DNA of 64,000 nt, from assembly GCA_009823395.1 (NCBI GenBank), contig CM020515.1, forward strand, positions 20,529,489 through 20,593,488, read 5' to 3'. The position numbers and the translations under genes are program-made. Positions 21,998-35,029 of the stretch are shown piece by piece (the stretch's first letter is position 1; each line of letters starts with the position of its first letter). The notes under the pieces are model-generated. The model was not told where the DNA came from. It was given only the letters and a program-made list of their open reading frames with translations, and did not search any database. Source of the DNA: Thamnaconus septentrionalis. Taxonomy: Eukaryota > Chordata > Actinopteri > Tetraodontiformes > Monacanthidae.

Positions 21998-22773
21998 CAT
22001 CACGTCTGACCCCCCCCACACCTCCAAACACTGACTGACTGTAAAGACTTTGATTGTGTAGGAGCCATCTATGTTTATATATAAATGTATTATTTTTTGT
22101 ACAGACAGTGTGTTTGCCTGGATTCTATCTTCACTAAAGAACTTTAAATCAAAACGCCTCATCTGCCTTCTTCCTTCCTGCAGAGCGGAGAGCCTGTTTG
22201 GCACCTGCTTCACCGCTCGTCAGTTATTTATCTCCTCTAAAAATCAGCAATTTTCTCCCATTTGTGCGAGACTGAAGTGTGGAGGTGTGGGCCTGAACGT
22301 CCTCTTTTTTTTTTTTCATCCCCTCATTTGTATCCGTTTTTTGGCTGCGAGCGGACGTGACTGCCCTTGATAAAGCAGAGTTAATCTCCTGGCTGATTTG
22401 CCAGTCGTGCAGAATGAAGGTGAGGTGAGGCGTCCGCGACCCGCTGGCCTCTGCCCTTTTGCCCTCTATTTCCAGCAGCCCCCCCCCCCCCCCACCACAC
22501 CACACCTCTCCTCCTGAAGGAAGTGGATAAACTGTGACCTGGGGGCGTGTTTATCGTGCATTACCCACTGGATGTGAGGAGTGGCGGCCAGAGATCGCAG
22601 GGTTTCACAGTCCTGGGAGGTTCCTCTGGCACTGGAGAGTCGCACTGTGACTAACAGGCTCTTATGGCGGATTTCCCAAACAGGATGTGAGCCCCTGGAT
22701 CCGGACTCCTCTGCCGCCCCGCCTCACTGTAACAGATTCAGGTTAATCCTCGGCCTCTTTGTCATTTTCTGGA

Positions 22774-22776
<3 letters not shown>

Positions 22777-22835
<59 letters not shown>
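22777..22835 (+). repeat. (CTG)n microsatellite
   Basis: About 19 CTG triplets with one TTG near the start. Confidence 0.95.
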
Positions 22836-23324
22836 ATGCGTTTCCCGGTTTATCTTCCAGAGGATGAGAAGAGGGGATGAGGGAACAGGGTGCGTTTCCA
22901 CTCATCCCTCACATTTGCATCGCTCTTTTTCACTTCGAGTAATTACATCTTGTCCTGTTTTATTTATTGGTTATTCATTTATTTTTTGCAGGAGATTTTC
23001 AAATCTTCACCCAGCAGTAACCTGGCTGTTAATGGGCTTATCCCGTCTTACATGTCCTTGTGCCAGGTGTGCGTGCAGGTACCCACGTCCCTGAATCTGT
23101 TCCGCACGCCCAGTCAGCCAATCAGAGACTGTTTAAAATAGGCATGAATGTCCGCAGATTGTGGCCAGTTTCTGAGTCTGTTGGCCGACGCCGGTGCTGT
23201 GAGATCCTAAAACAATTCCTCGGCACCGGTATAATCCACCATCTTCTGTCAGGCTGCTTCCTACTGCGGACAAATGAAAAATGTCGATGTCGGTGGATTT
23301 CAGAGGGTAAACTGGGACGCCAAA

Positions 23325-23326
<2 letters not shown>

Positions 23327-23356
<30 letters not shown>
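23327..23356 (+). repeat. (GCT)n microsatellite
   Basis: About ten GCT triplets followed by CGCAGCAGCG, which can pair back on the array. Confidence 0.9.
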
Positions 23357-23357
<1 letters not shown>

Positions 23358-25920
23358 GCAGCAGCGCCGGCTTTTCTCCAGCTTTCAGTTCGAACGCGCT
23401 TTGTTTGGTCGTTGACGTCAGCGCTGGACAGCACGACACAGCCTAACATCTGCAATCTGCCTCTCCTGCCCGTGTCATCCTCCTCATCAATGTTGCAGCT
23501 ATGAATTATTCTGCTATTGATTGATTATAAGTGAAACTAATAGCATTCAGAAATTCCACATTTTTTGTTTTTGCCACGCAAATATTTGCTGTGTGTGTTT
23601 ACCATCTTGACTCTTGAGAGGAGGACCTGGGACTCACCTGGAAGGGCCTGCAAGAGATGATTAAAAGCATAATAAGGACACATTTATGCGTCTTTTTTTC
23701 CATGTTTCATAAAAAATTCTAATGCTCTGCGCCCCTGCGCTCCAGTGAAACCCTCATATTCGATTCAGCAGCATCTAAACTTTCCTCTGCATACCTGCGA
23801 CAGAAGGACGCAATGAAAACAAAGCCACAAGCACAAGAAAGAAAAAAGTTGCGGTGCCGCAGCGAAGGCTGTTGGACTGAATGCCGGCAGAGGGTAGCAT
23901 TTAACGCCCGTGTTGGCAGTTCAAGTCCCGGCGGACGTCATTAGTCAAGTTCATGTGCTCAGACCGCCTCCTGTTCAGGGAGCCTGGTGATAAAAGACTT
24001 AATTGCTGCGAAAGTTAATGTGACCTGAAACAAGACCGCTCCTTTTTTCTTCTTCTTTGAGCTGCGTGTCTCTGTGTGAGCGTAGTTTGCTCTCCCATAT
24101 ATCTTCAAATCTGCCAATTAATGGCACAAAAGAGAGGCTGGCTTTTCCAGCGAAGTGCGTCTCACTCTCTGAAATAATTTAACCTTCTTTGGCAGCGGCC
24201 TGTTGGCCAGAGGTAATCATCAGTCTGGTAGCAGCAACTCCGGTACTCGCACATCCTCATTATCTCCCAGCTAAGGGCTTATTATTTTTTTCTTATTATT
24301 GTTCATTAAGTCAGACAGGAAGTTTAATTACTCCTGCAGCCCGCGCCGTGCGTGAAGTCTACAACGTGTTGATTGACCCATAAATGTTCAAGGGTTGACA
24401 GAGTTATTGAGGTTTCTGACTGCGTGTTGTGGACTTGAGTCTCGGGAGGAGGAGGAGGAGCAGGGGGAGGAAGAGGAGAAGAAGTTTCTCTGATGTAAAA
24501 GCACAGCTAATTCTCTGAGATTTGAACAGACAGGTTTGGAAGGGAAAATATCCTCTGAGGGAAATCAATCTGGGTGAGACAAATAGCCGTCTCTGCATCC
24601 GAATGTTGCCTTAAAATGAGCACAGACATAAAAGTAGCCCGGCCCTCTGGATAAACTCCAGAACTACACGAGAAGTGACGGCTGGATGAAAAGCAGCATC
24701 GTCATGTTATTCAACTGAGTGTTTGCCTGATCTGAAAGGATGAGAAACTGTTCTGTTTCTGGATGCTGAATATTTTCCTTTGCAGAAGAACTAGGATGAC
24801 ATCTCATCCGCATACATATATTGACATTCTCAGATGCCAGTCATGGCAACTTCGTGATGATCAGGGATGCCGAAAAGGGTCAAAGATGCAACTCTGAATT
24901 TGAGCTCATTCTGAATTGTGATTGTGTCGATGTCAGCAGCTGCCTCCGAGCCGCTAACTTCCGACCTTAAGAATGTTTAAATATACACAATCAAGTAAGA
25001 AACCCTCCTGTTTGTTTTGCTCAGTGAGTCACTCAACGCGTTCTAAACCGACCATCTTGCCTGCATATATTTACATACATTGTGAGCTTCTTTTTCCACA
25101 CTGGCGTGGCAAATGAAAGGAGAATACTGCCGTGAGTAGGAATATCCAGCTGGTTCATCACGCAGGGCGGAAAAGAGAAGTTTCCTCTATTATCACTCTG
25201 CACTGACCGACAGGAGGGAGATTTGAAGAGTCCCACAGCACCAGAAGACCAAAACACCCGGTGATGGGGATGTGTTATCCTGCAGAGGTGCATCATAAGC
25301 CTGGGTTGTATATTTTAAAAGCCAGCTTCAGTCTAGAGGGGGTCCTCAGGCATCGTTCAGGTGACCAGCTGTAGTTTTACTGCAGCTGGATGTGGCAACG
25401 TCTCCTCTTCCTGGTAATACGTTGGGAATGTTTAAGCATCAGTGCCTTGCAAATTGGCAGACGCTTATGTGGCCCCTGCCTTTATTTTAATTATCCAGTT
25501 GCTGAGAAACTGTCGGGTGGGTAACGGCAGAAGAGTTTTGCCGCAGCTCCAAGCCGAGTGTTTTCAACTCTGGAGACTGTTAAATCCCCGTAAAACTGCA
25601 CTCGTTACCTCAGGGGGTGAAAAATGGTAGATTTGTTTAATTAAGCCGTGAAGGGAGTAGCAAACCCTGCAGCTGTGTTGGACCACGGCGGACTGGGCTC
25701 GGGAGCGAGACTGTGTGATCAGCTGTCAGCCTGTGTGGGTGCGAGCAGAATGTTTGTAGGGAAACTTCAAATGAAAGAAAGGAAATCAATCGCATATTGA
25801 CATTGTTTATTTATTATTATTATTTTTTTCATAGATATAAAATAATTATGTAGTTCTTTTTCCCCGCTAGTGTGGTTTCAGACTTCAAAGTTCCAGAAAA
25901 CAAAGTAAATACAAATGTTC

Positions 25921-26052
25921 GTTCATTCATTCATCTTCTATGCCCGCTTATTCCTATTCAGGGTCACGGGAGTTCTGCTGGAGCCTCTCCCAGCTGTCTT
26001 AGGGCGAAGGCAGGGTGACACCCTGGACAAGTCCCCAGTTCATCGCAGGGCC
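25921..26052 (+). mobile_element. Dispersed fish repeat fragment
   Basis: Contains CCGCTTATTCCTATTCAGGG, GAGCCTCTCCCAGCTGTCTT, GTGACACCCTGGACAAGTCC and CATCGCAGGGCC. I recognise this string of landmarks as a very common teleost interspersed repeat, but I am unsure of its class. Confidence 0.6.
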
Positions 26053-26105
26053 AAATACAAATGTGATGCTTGAAAAGATCCGATTTTCTTGAGGCGGAAT
26101 TGTAG

Positions 26106-26137
26106 CAAACAAACAAACAAACAAACAAACAAACAAA
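26106..26137. repeat. (AAAC)n microsatellite
   Basis: Eight CAAA units in a row. Confidence 0.9.
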
Positions 26138-27269
26138 AACCCTTTGTTTTTCTTGTGTGTTGTGTTGACACAAACACTACGATGGTGTGGGAAACTCTTA
26201 ACAAGAGCAATGAGTCATATAATAATTGGATTTTTATCGCGCTGTTATGCCGTTATGTATTGTAATCGTCCACATGCCTCGTAACTGATGCCGTATTTGA
26301 TTGGTTCGCCAAGACCGGAAGGGCAGCCGTCACTTTTTTTTTTTTTTTTTTTTATAAAAATTGAGAGTAATTGATATTGTATCGATATTTAAATTATTTA
26401 AACGGTTTAGTGAAACTATTCACACGTATATTTAGTTATTTAGAGTTGATTTGATGAAGCAAAGAGGTAAAATCTCGAAAGAAACGCTGCTGTTCAAGCG
26501 GCACTTCCGGCAGCGGCAGCTGCAACAGGTTGGCGTGATTGACAGTGACGTTTTGACTCGACTCGCGCATGATAACGTCTGACTCAGCGAGTAAAACGCC
26601 GTCTTATGCCAAAGTGTAACAAACATTCGCCTAAGAACTTTAGCTCAACCTTGAAAGCCAATGCTAATGCTATTCTCGACAGGCCGGCACGTCATTGGGC
26701 CATCTAGTGGTACCAAGTGCTCATTACACACTATCAGCGTGAACGGAGGTTATTGACTCGAAGTTGACTCCAGTTCCAGCCGATTGCGGGACAAAAGCGC
26801 AGAAAATGCAAAACCTCATCAAATTCCATGGTTGAAACTTGTTTACTTGGCCGAATTAGACTCTGTGCTTTGTCCTGACACGAAAATTCAACATATTCGG
26901 GCCATTGCAACAAACTACATCGATAATGAGGAAGTCCTAGTCTGATCAGGTTGGATTTTTGTTTGTTTTGAATCATCATTCTTGCATATTGAAGATGGTT
27001 CGCCAGTGGAAATCCACCAGTGAATAAATTGTCCCTGTATGTGTTAGAAATGACTCCAAAGTTGTTTTAAATTTGAAACATCTCTTTTGTTGTTGTATGA
27101 TATAGTTGTGGGACATGTTTCCTGACAATGAAACCCCACATTGTGACTCCTTTGGGGCTGTTTGTAATCGTATTGAATCGAATGAACTGATGTCTGTTGT
27201 CACAGTTAATTTCCCCTTTAGAAAAATGAAAGAGTGTGGAGCCATTTAGTTTCTGTCTCCTCCTGTGTG

Positions 27270-27950
27270 GCCATCACCCCCTCCTCCTCTCTCTCTGCCC
27301 TCCTCCTCCTCCTCCTCCTCCTCCTCTCCCTAACTGCCTTGACTTCTCTCCTGCTCCTTCTTCCTCCAGTCACTTCCTATCTCATCACAGTGTTAAGTTG
27401 TTGTTGTTGTTTTTCTTTTCTTTTCTTTTGTCTCCTCCCCCATTAATCGGCAGGGGACGAAGCCCCGAATGACATCAACAGATTTGTGTCGGCCAAACAC
27501 GCAGCTCGTACTTATTATTCCCTTTACGTCTTCCTCCCTCCGCCTGCCGTCCACGTGACATCATCATGTGTGCGAGACTCTTCCTCCCTCCCCCCGCCCC
27601 CCTGAGTGACATCGCCATCTGACCGCCCTCCTGCTCCTTTTTTTTTTTAAAAAACTTTCCCTATTTTATTTTTGTCCTCCTCCTCCTTCGTCTCCACTTC
27701 TGCTTCACTTCCCCTGACACCCCACCTCCCCTCCCCTCCTCGACCAACCGAGCCTCCACGACCACTTTTCTTTCCCCCTCCTCCTCCTCCTCCTCCACCT
27801 CCCCCCCGTCCTCCCGTCCCCATCTGTCTCTTCCACGCTCCTCACGCTTTGCATCCATCAATCCATCATCGTTTGCGGGGACGAGATGCGGGAGGTGTTG
27901 ATGTAGACGGAGGAGGAGGAGGAGGAGGAGGAAACATATTTAAGAGAGGC

Positions 27951-28002
<52 letters not shown>

Positions 28003-28483
28003 AGGGAGCAAAGCGTTGTCTTCCCTCCCTCCCTCTCTCCCCTGCTCTCCATCTCTCTCTCTCTCTCTCCTCCTCTAGCATGTGTGTTGGTGTGTGCGCG
28101 CCTCCCATCTCTCTCCCCGGCTCCGCTCTCGCTCTCTCTCTCGCTGCCGCCGCCACCGCCGCCGCCTCAGACGAGCTGCGAAGAGGAGGGGAAGCGGATG
28201 CATCTGGCCAAAAAGAGAACGGGAGGAGTTTGGACCGGCGCGCCAGACGGACCAGCGGCTCCGCTCGTCAACCCGTCTCCCTCTCTCTAACCAACGGCCA
28301 CCCCACCTCCTCCCTCCCCCACTCCTCCTCCTCCTCCTCCTCCTCCTCCTCCCCCTGACGCACGGGCGTGCGTGCTCTCCGACTCGCACACACGCACACA
28401 GAGAGGCGCACACACTCGGTGCCGGATGGATGTCCTCTTGCTAGGCTGAACTCGAGAGGTGCTGATGCTTGTGATTGGCTGGA

Positions 28484-28516
<33 letters not shown>

Positions 28517-28520
28517 TCCT
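27270..28520 (+). promoter_or_regulatory. asic2: Pyrimidine/purine-rich probable 5' region of asic2
   Basis: About 1.2 kb dominated by CTC/TCC runs, a (GA)19 array (27960-27998), GGA triplets (27910-27932), CTC triplets near 28330 and (CAG)10 (28485-28515). Such CT/GA-rich GC islands are typical of neuronal gene promoters, and this one lies 0.7-2 kb before the asic2 exon. A 3' splice site (CTCTCTCCCAG, ending 29181) precedes that exon, suggesting a non-coding exon here. The start site is unknown. Confidence 0.35.
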
Positions 28521-29233
28521 CAAAAGCCTGGACTCTGTCTTTGTGTTGTGTGTTGTTTTTGTGGCATCTGTCTGTCAACCTGCGTGCACAAGAGAGTGCG
28601 TGTGCATGCGTGTGCATGTGCGTGCGTGCATGCATGGAGTGGAGATGATTTGGTTGGGATGTTAAGCACACAGAGGCAGCTCTCTGATTGGACGGTGATG
28701 GAAGTGATTGTAACCTGGAACGTCTCAGAGGAATTACCTCCAGGACCCCCTTTTTATTTAGTCAGTAAAATTGAGCGGTGCCAGAGGATTTGTGAGTGAG
28801 TGTGTGTGTGTAAGAAAAAAGAAGTGTGCTTTGGGTACTGGAGACAGTTGTAGGCAGGCTGGCTCTCACTCAGAGTAACTCTGAGCTCCAGGGAGTCGTT
28901 GAGGTGGCGAGGAGGAAGGAGACGCTCCCTCAGGGCGTCTCCTTCCTCCCTCTGCCTCTGCCTCTGCCTCTCTGCTGGATTCATTTCTCTTCTCTTCTTT
29001 TTTCTTTTCTGCACTCTTCTGTCTTTGACACTTTGATTTTTTTTGCTTGTTTGCTTCCACATCCCTCTAGATGTTTCCACCTGCATCCATCATTTTCCCC
29101 TCCCTTTAACTTGCACCGTGTGACCGTAGAGCCAGAAAGGCAGCTCTCCTGTTGACCCTCTTGCTCTGGTCTCTCTCCCAGGTGTGAGGACGGCGGCAGG
29201 GCTGTCTGTCTGAGGGGGCCGGGGGTCCTGACG

Positions 29234-29806
29234 ATGGATCTGAAGGAGAGCTGCGGCAGCCAGGGCAGCCAGGAGAGCTCCGGCCTGCAGCCCACCTCCT
29301 GGCAGGCCTTCGTCCACGGCAGCACCCTGCACGGCCTGCGCTTCATCTTCCCCTACGGCCAAGCGGGCGGGCGGCGCCTGCTGTGGGCGGCGGCCCTGCT
29401 GGCCTGCCTGGGACTCCTGGCCCTGGAGAGCGCCGAGCGCCTGGCGTACTTCTTCTCCTACCCGCACGTGACCAGCGTGGACGCCGTGGTGTCGGGCAGC
29501 CTGGTCTTCCCCGCCGTCACCGTGTGCAACCTCAACGCCTACCGCTTCACCAGCCTGACGCGCAACGACCTGTACCACGCCGGCGAGCTGCTGGAGCTGC
29601 TGGACGTGCACCTGAGGATCCCGCAGCCGCACCTGGCCGAGCCCGACGTGCTGGCCTTCCTGGAGGAGAAGTCCAACTTCACGGCGTACAAGCCCAAGGT
29701 GTTCAGCATGAAGGAGTTCATGGAGAGGGTGGGCCACGACCTGAAGGAGATGATGCTCTACTGCCGCTACCAGGGCCAGGAGTGCAGCCACGCCGACTTC
29801 CAAACG
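29234..29806 (+). CDS. asic2: Acid-sensing ion channel 2, first coding exon (ASIC2a-type), partial gene
   Basis: ASICs are trimeric, amiloride-sensitive sodium channels of the DEG/ENaC family in neuronal membranes. This exon encodes residues 1-191 and ends at a good 5' splice site (ACG|GTGAGT) in phase 0; the rest of the protein lies beyond the window. The start MDLKES matches ASIC2a. Visible: the His-Gly gating motif (H33-G34 in STLHGLRFIF), TM1 at about 49-69, the extracellular YFFSYPHVTSVD segment whose His78 aligns with the conserved ASIC histidine, the family signature FPAVTVCN (92-99), NDLYHAGELL, a glycosylation sequon NFT, and GHDLKEMMLYC near the end. ASIC1 is less similar at the N-terminus, and ASIC4 lacks MDLKES. 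The long antisense frame over this exon (29090-29857) is a shadow. If the gene resembles mammalian ASIC2, an alternative ASIC2b first exon lies elsewhere. Confidence 0.9.
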
Positions 29807-31197
29807 GTGAGTCCAGCCGTGGCCCTTTAAATGGCAGCCGGGCTGCCGCGGGATCATTCGGGGTCAGAGGCTCCTCTGCAGCCTCCTGGCGCTCTGACTG
29901 TTCCGCCTGTCAGGTGCTCGGGTCGTGTGCTCCCCTGTTTGGAGGGCTTCCAGAGATGGCTGATTCCCCCTCTCTCTCCCTCTGCCAGTAGAATGACTTG
30001 ATGCGTGCTGATAGTTGCTCTTTGCCTCCCACGCCGCTGTGCTGGGAATCTCTGGCTGGGCTTTGCAGGAAGCTTGTGTTTTTTTAGCGCTCAGGTCGAC
30101 TCTTCCACTTTGTTCTGCAAATAGATTCTTTGCTCTTGGCTTGTTTTTTGTTGTCCACAGCTTTCAAGCAGCAGCAGCAGCAGCAGCAGCTTGGTGCTTA
30201 TTGGCATTTTGCATTGCAGCGGTGGGTCTTTAGTCTGGTGGTCGCTATAGGGCAGCGATTGAGTTTTTGCTCTCTTTGAAAAAGAACTCTGTGCTCGTTG
30301 AGAATATTTTGCAGTCTGCTCACTGCGTTTGAGGCTAGCGAAACCCAACCAGTGTGTTCTAGTATTGGATTGTTCTTTTTCTTCTTCTTTTTCAATCTTA
30401 ATGTCTTGGTTAGGTTGTATTGATTGAAACCTGCTGAGGAGGGAGTGCATTGCTCAAGAAAACAAATCCTTTTCTGTCAGCTTTGGCCCTTCCCCTTTTA
30501 ATTCCAAGCAGCCACTTGTTGCATGGTTGCACACATGGTGACTGCTTCTTGAATGAGCGACGAATCCGGTAGATTGATGAGTTAATGGGTGAAGCACAAA
30601 ATAAACTTTTATTATTTCCTCTTCCTGGTCTTTGTGAAAGATGTTAGAAATTTCCAGAAGTGTAACGCAACGGTGACTTCCAACACATACACACACACAC
30701 ACACACCTGTCCCCTGCTTATTCAGCAATTTTGAAATCTTCAAAACGGAGTCTCTGGATGTACGAGGACGCTCTGTGTTTTCTGTCCATCTTTAACTTTA
30801 GAGTCTGCAAACTTTCCATGGTGGAACCACGGCCGGCAGCCTCACTGCTGAGGAGTTATTATTCACACCGCTAATAGGCCGACATTAAGCAGGAGGAGCG
30901 GCTGCTGGCTGGTGATCCCTGCACCTCGCTCCTCCAGGGGGTTGAATAATGTCCACCGCCCTTCACAAGCAGCCTTCCTTCCCTCCTGCCTCCCGCTCGC
31001 TCTATTTAAAGCCGGTGCACAGACTGCTGATGGCACGCATCTGTATTAATGAGATGATCTCTGTGAACTGACCGGCCGCTGATGCGTGCGCAGCGCAAAC
31101 AACAACACTGAGGAGCCGCTGCCTCTGAGGACGAGATCTGCTGATTGTTTTTTTTTCTTCAGCAGTCGTTGTTGTTGTTGTTGCACCTCTGCTGCAG

Positions 31198-31328
<131 letters not shown>

Positions 31329-32218
31329 CTCAATATCCAGGCACTAATTGGAAAAACAGCAATAGTTGATCACACTTCCGCCGCAGTGTAGCCTGCAGAT
31401 GGATCCTGGAGAGCTGCGGTTTTATTATTATTACACCCATCGCAATAAGTTGCTGCAAAGAAGCAAATGAAGAGCCTCGCGGTCGGCAGAACAGCATATT
31501 TATGGTGGCTAATCTTCGGGGAGCAGCGGCGGCTGGGTTTCGGCGGGGGTTAATCACGTATTAATATTTATCTGTTGTCGAGAGCAAAATGCAACATTGC
31601 GCGGTTTGTTTTGCCAGAGTAGACGGCCGCAGCGATGTCGGCCCCCAGAAGGATGTGCGAGAAAAATGAGACCCAGATTGTGAATTTCTCCACCATTGGA
31701 TGTGCATGGTTTGAATATCTGCACAAAAGGTGCATCAATAATAAATGACGTTTCCTCTCGTTACCCCTCAAATCATCTCCAGACAAACTTTCAAAGGTCG
31801 CAGCTCATTAATTGTGTCCCTCCTCATCCAGCTGATATATTGAGTTCTTCAGTCGTCAGCGGATGCATTGATAATCACAGCTGTCGGGAGTTTGTTGCTC
31901 TTTACCAGGAAGCGGCTGTCGACCCCAGAAGGAAACTGAGCTGCAAGACAGGAAGTGAGTGGGGGACACTAGCACCAGAGGTGTTTCCACTTCCTTCCTG
32001 TTGACTGGCTCCAATCTGATTGGGCCGCTGTGAGTGTGTTCAGCTCCTCCCACCACATGGTCCTCTCAGAAAAAGACCCTCAGCCATAGCAAACATGTGT
32101 GGCGGCTCCTTTCCCACATGGATCCGTGCAATAAATAAATCCCGAGGATTTGGGAAGTGTGCCGTCCTCGGCTTCAATCCCGGGAGAAGACAGTTCTGTT
32201 TCTCCCTCCTTCCCTCCT

Positions 32219-32249
<31 letters not shown>

Positions 32250-32776
32250 AGCTGTGTTTGATGCTGCGACACGCCTCCGAACTCCAGCTGGGTTCAAAGG
32301 TGCACAGTCCCCACCGACACACGGGGCTGCTGGGGGGCGTGGTGCTCTTCCTCTGCCTGTTGCTGCCGCTGGCGGTGACTCCTCGGCGCGACGCACCTTC
32401 AGAGCTCTGAGAATAAAATAATAATCTTGATAAAAAAATGCTGCCTGTACGCAGAGGGAAAACAAAAGCGTTGAGTCTCCGGGGAGCGGAGTCGGGGTGT
32501 GAGTGAGGCTGTGATGAGCGACCGAGGGGGAAGATTGTGGGGATGCAGGAGCGGGCCAGATGCACACTGATGGTGACAGGAAGTGGAAACATTGTTGTTG
32601 TTTAAGGTTTCACAATGATTTGTGTGAGGAAACTCCCTCCTGATTGAGACAAGCTTGTTTCCCGTCGCACGTGCCAGAAGATGAGGTCACTCGTTATGTC
32701 GAGTTTTCGCCCAAACGGCGCCAACGGCTAGCGATCCAAAGGTCCGACGCCGTCCTGCGACATGGAGGAAGTGTGG

Positions 32777-33076
32777 AGGGATGCTGGGTTGCTGGGATGC
32801 TGGGATGCAGGGATGCTGGGTTGCTGGGATGCTGGGATGCTGGGATGCTGGGATGCTGGGATGCTGGGATGCTGGGATGCAGGGATGCTGGGTTGCTGGG
32901 ATGCTGGGATGCATGGGATGCAGGGATGCTGGGATGCTGGGTTGCTGGGATGCTGGGTTGCTGGGATGCAGTGATGCTGGGATGCTGGGATGCTGGGTTG
33001 CTGGGATGCAGGGATGCAGGGATGCTGGGTTGCTGGGATGCAGGGATGCAGTGATGCTGGGATGCTGGGTTGCTGA
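32777..33076 (+). repeat. GATGCTGGG minisatellite
   Basis: About 300 bp of 9-bp units, GATGCTGGG, with variants GTTGCTGGG, GATGCAGGG and GATGCAGTG in higher-order patterns. The unit is a multiple of three, so open frames run through on both strands. Confidence 0.97.
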
Positions 33077-35029
33077 ACGGCCGTCCAGACCCTGATGATG
33101 CGACTGCAGAGCAGATCAGATTATTGGAAAGCAATGGCGGCTCTGAAAGGCCACGCAGTTTTAAAGGTCTCGTATTTTTCAAGCTTTTTTCATTCCTTGT
33201 CCTCCCTCACATGATAAAATAAATGCTTTGGCCCAGGAGCATTAGCCCCCTGTTTGCAGCCTCCTGCTAAATCCCTGCTTGAACTTTTCTGAAGAGTGGA
33301 GCCAGAAAATGACTTTTTTTTTTTTAAGGGGTAAATCATTTCCACCGCCGACATTCTTACGAATTTCACCAAGAAAAACTGTTTTCAACAGTGTAGATCT
33401 TTTTAGTTTTCCACCGGCTTTAATTTAATATATGACTTTCATTTATTTTTTTTTCTAAAAGCGCAATTTTCGGACTTGATCCATTGTTTTCATTTCCTTC
33501 GTCACATCACTTCCAGACTTTCTTCTCTGGAAACAACAGTGAACCGACATCTCTGATGAAAAGTGGCTGCAGCTCAGCTGAGCTCCACAGTTTTCCTTAT
33601 TTGTTTTGGTGTTGGAGCAACTTAAAGGTCAGTATAAATCAGCTGATGTGAAGCAATCTCTTGATGCGTTCTGCTTCTTCTTCTTCTTCTCTTTTTTACA
33701 TCATGGGACATCTAGTTAATAAAATGGATCTACGTCCCGCAGCCTCATGAAACAATATATGCATCATATCTGGCGGTGGTTCGGGTCGCCATCCATCAGT
33801 GTCTGTTAACCAGATCGATCCCGAGCTGCGGCGCCTCATCACTTCATTACGGCTGCCGCATGCTGGAGTGGCTGCGTCCCCCCCGGCCGGCGACGGCTGT
33901 CTGCAATTACAGCCAGGATTAAATGTTGATTGATCGTCCCGACGAGCTACATCATCGTTCGTGAAGCCCGCCGTGCCCTGCGTGTAAATAAAGTTCCTAC
34001 CTTTGTGTCAGCGGCGGCGGTGGTTGATCGGGATGGTTGATCAAGGAGCCGGACGGCCTGCGACCTTGGATCAGTGCAAGGCCGCCGTGTTCTACAGCTG
34101 CACTCACACTTTCCCCAAAGCGGCCTGGCAGCTCGTCGACCGGCTGTGTTTGTCACCCAGACCAGAGGAGCCACTTCTTGGACCCACAGAACGTTTTGTC
34201 TTGTCACCTCTTTTTGACAGCCAGATCTTCAGTATGTGCAGAGGGGAGTTGGCTACTCTCGATGTGGGCCCGTCAAAAGAAGCTATTGTGAGTAAATGAA
34301 AGAGCGGCACCTTAGACGCAGCGTCCACATTCATCAAATGTCAGACTGGAAAAAACAGAATCACAGACTTGACCTTCAGTCTTTGACAGAATCATGTTTT
34401 TTAGTCGAAAAAAGCAGGAGGTGGGTTGGTGGGGGGGGTGACCTGGCCGAGACGCTAATAATCAGCTTGTCCGTCTGTCCCGCCGCCCTCTGTGGCACCG
34501 TGCTGCTTACAAGGAAAACAATCACAAACCTGTGGCTGCCGCCGATTAGCATCTCCTCCAGCGGATGGCGCCGCTCTCTGCTCTCGCCAGCATTTCGCCA
34601 CGTGGGTCACTTCCATGACCACACCAGGTTTTCATTGCGCTCACGCTCTGCATTAATGACTAATATGTTATCGCCATGGTGACATTCCCACCCGTCCCCT
34701 CACGGCAGGCGTGATGTCTTTTAAAGGCCACAGGAAGTGGCGCTCGCCGCTGGTGAGAACCTGCGCTGTTTAACCGTCACGGACCAGGAGCCGGAGGGGC
34801 GCCGCGGGCGGGCGGGCGAGCGAGCGGGCGGCGGCTCGCCGTGGATATTAGCCGCCGCAGCTGTCGGCAGCAGTGGATTATGGGCCGATGATTTAGTGCG
34901 TGTTGTTGCGGCGAGGCTTAAAGGAGCAGCCGCTTCTCCCCCATCGTCCCCCAAAGTACAGAGCAGCACCACAGCAGCAGACTGAGCTGAACCCCACATC
35001 CAACACTAAACCTCCAACACAATCACAGC

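Larger units (their letters stand above)
21998..27230. other. Intergenic interval between hrob and asic2, no gene recognised
   Basis: I find no conserved protein segment on either strand. The interval holds poly-C near 22485, two CTG-type arrays, an AAAC array, a fish dispersed repeat at 25.9 kb and a T run near 26340. Non-repetitive sequence at about 24.0-25.7 kb could hold regulatory elements of asic2, but nothing in a single sequence shows it. No canonical AATAAA follows hrob closely. Confidence 0.6.

Noticed and set aside
23870..23950. tRNA-like B-box (CAGTTCAAGTCCC) suggesting a tRNA gene or SINE
   Set aside because: I could not fold a cloverleaf or find a matching SINE body; too weak to annotate.
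29090..29857. 255-codon open frame antisense to the asic2 exon
   Set aside because: It is a shadow frame over the ASIC coding strand with no recognisable domain.
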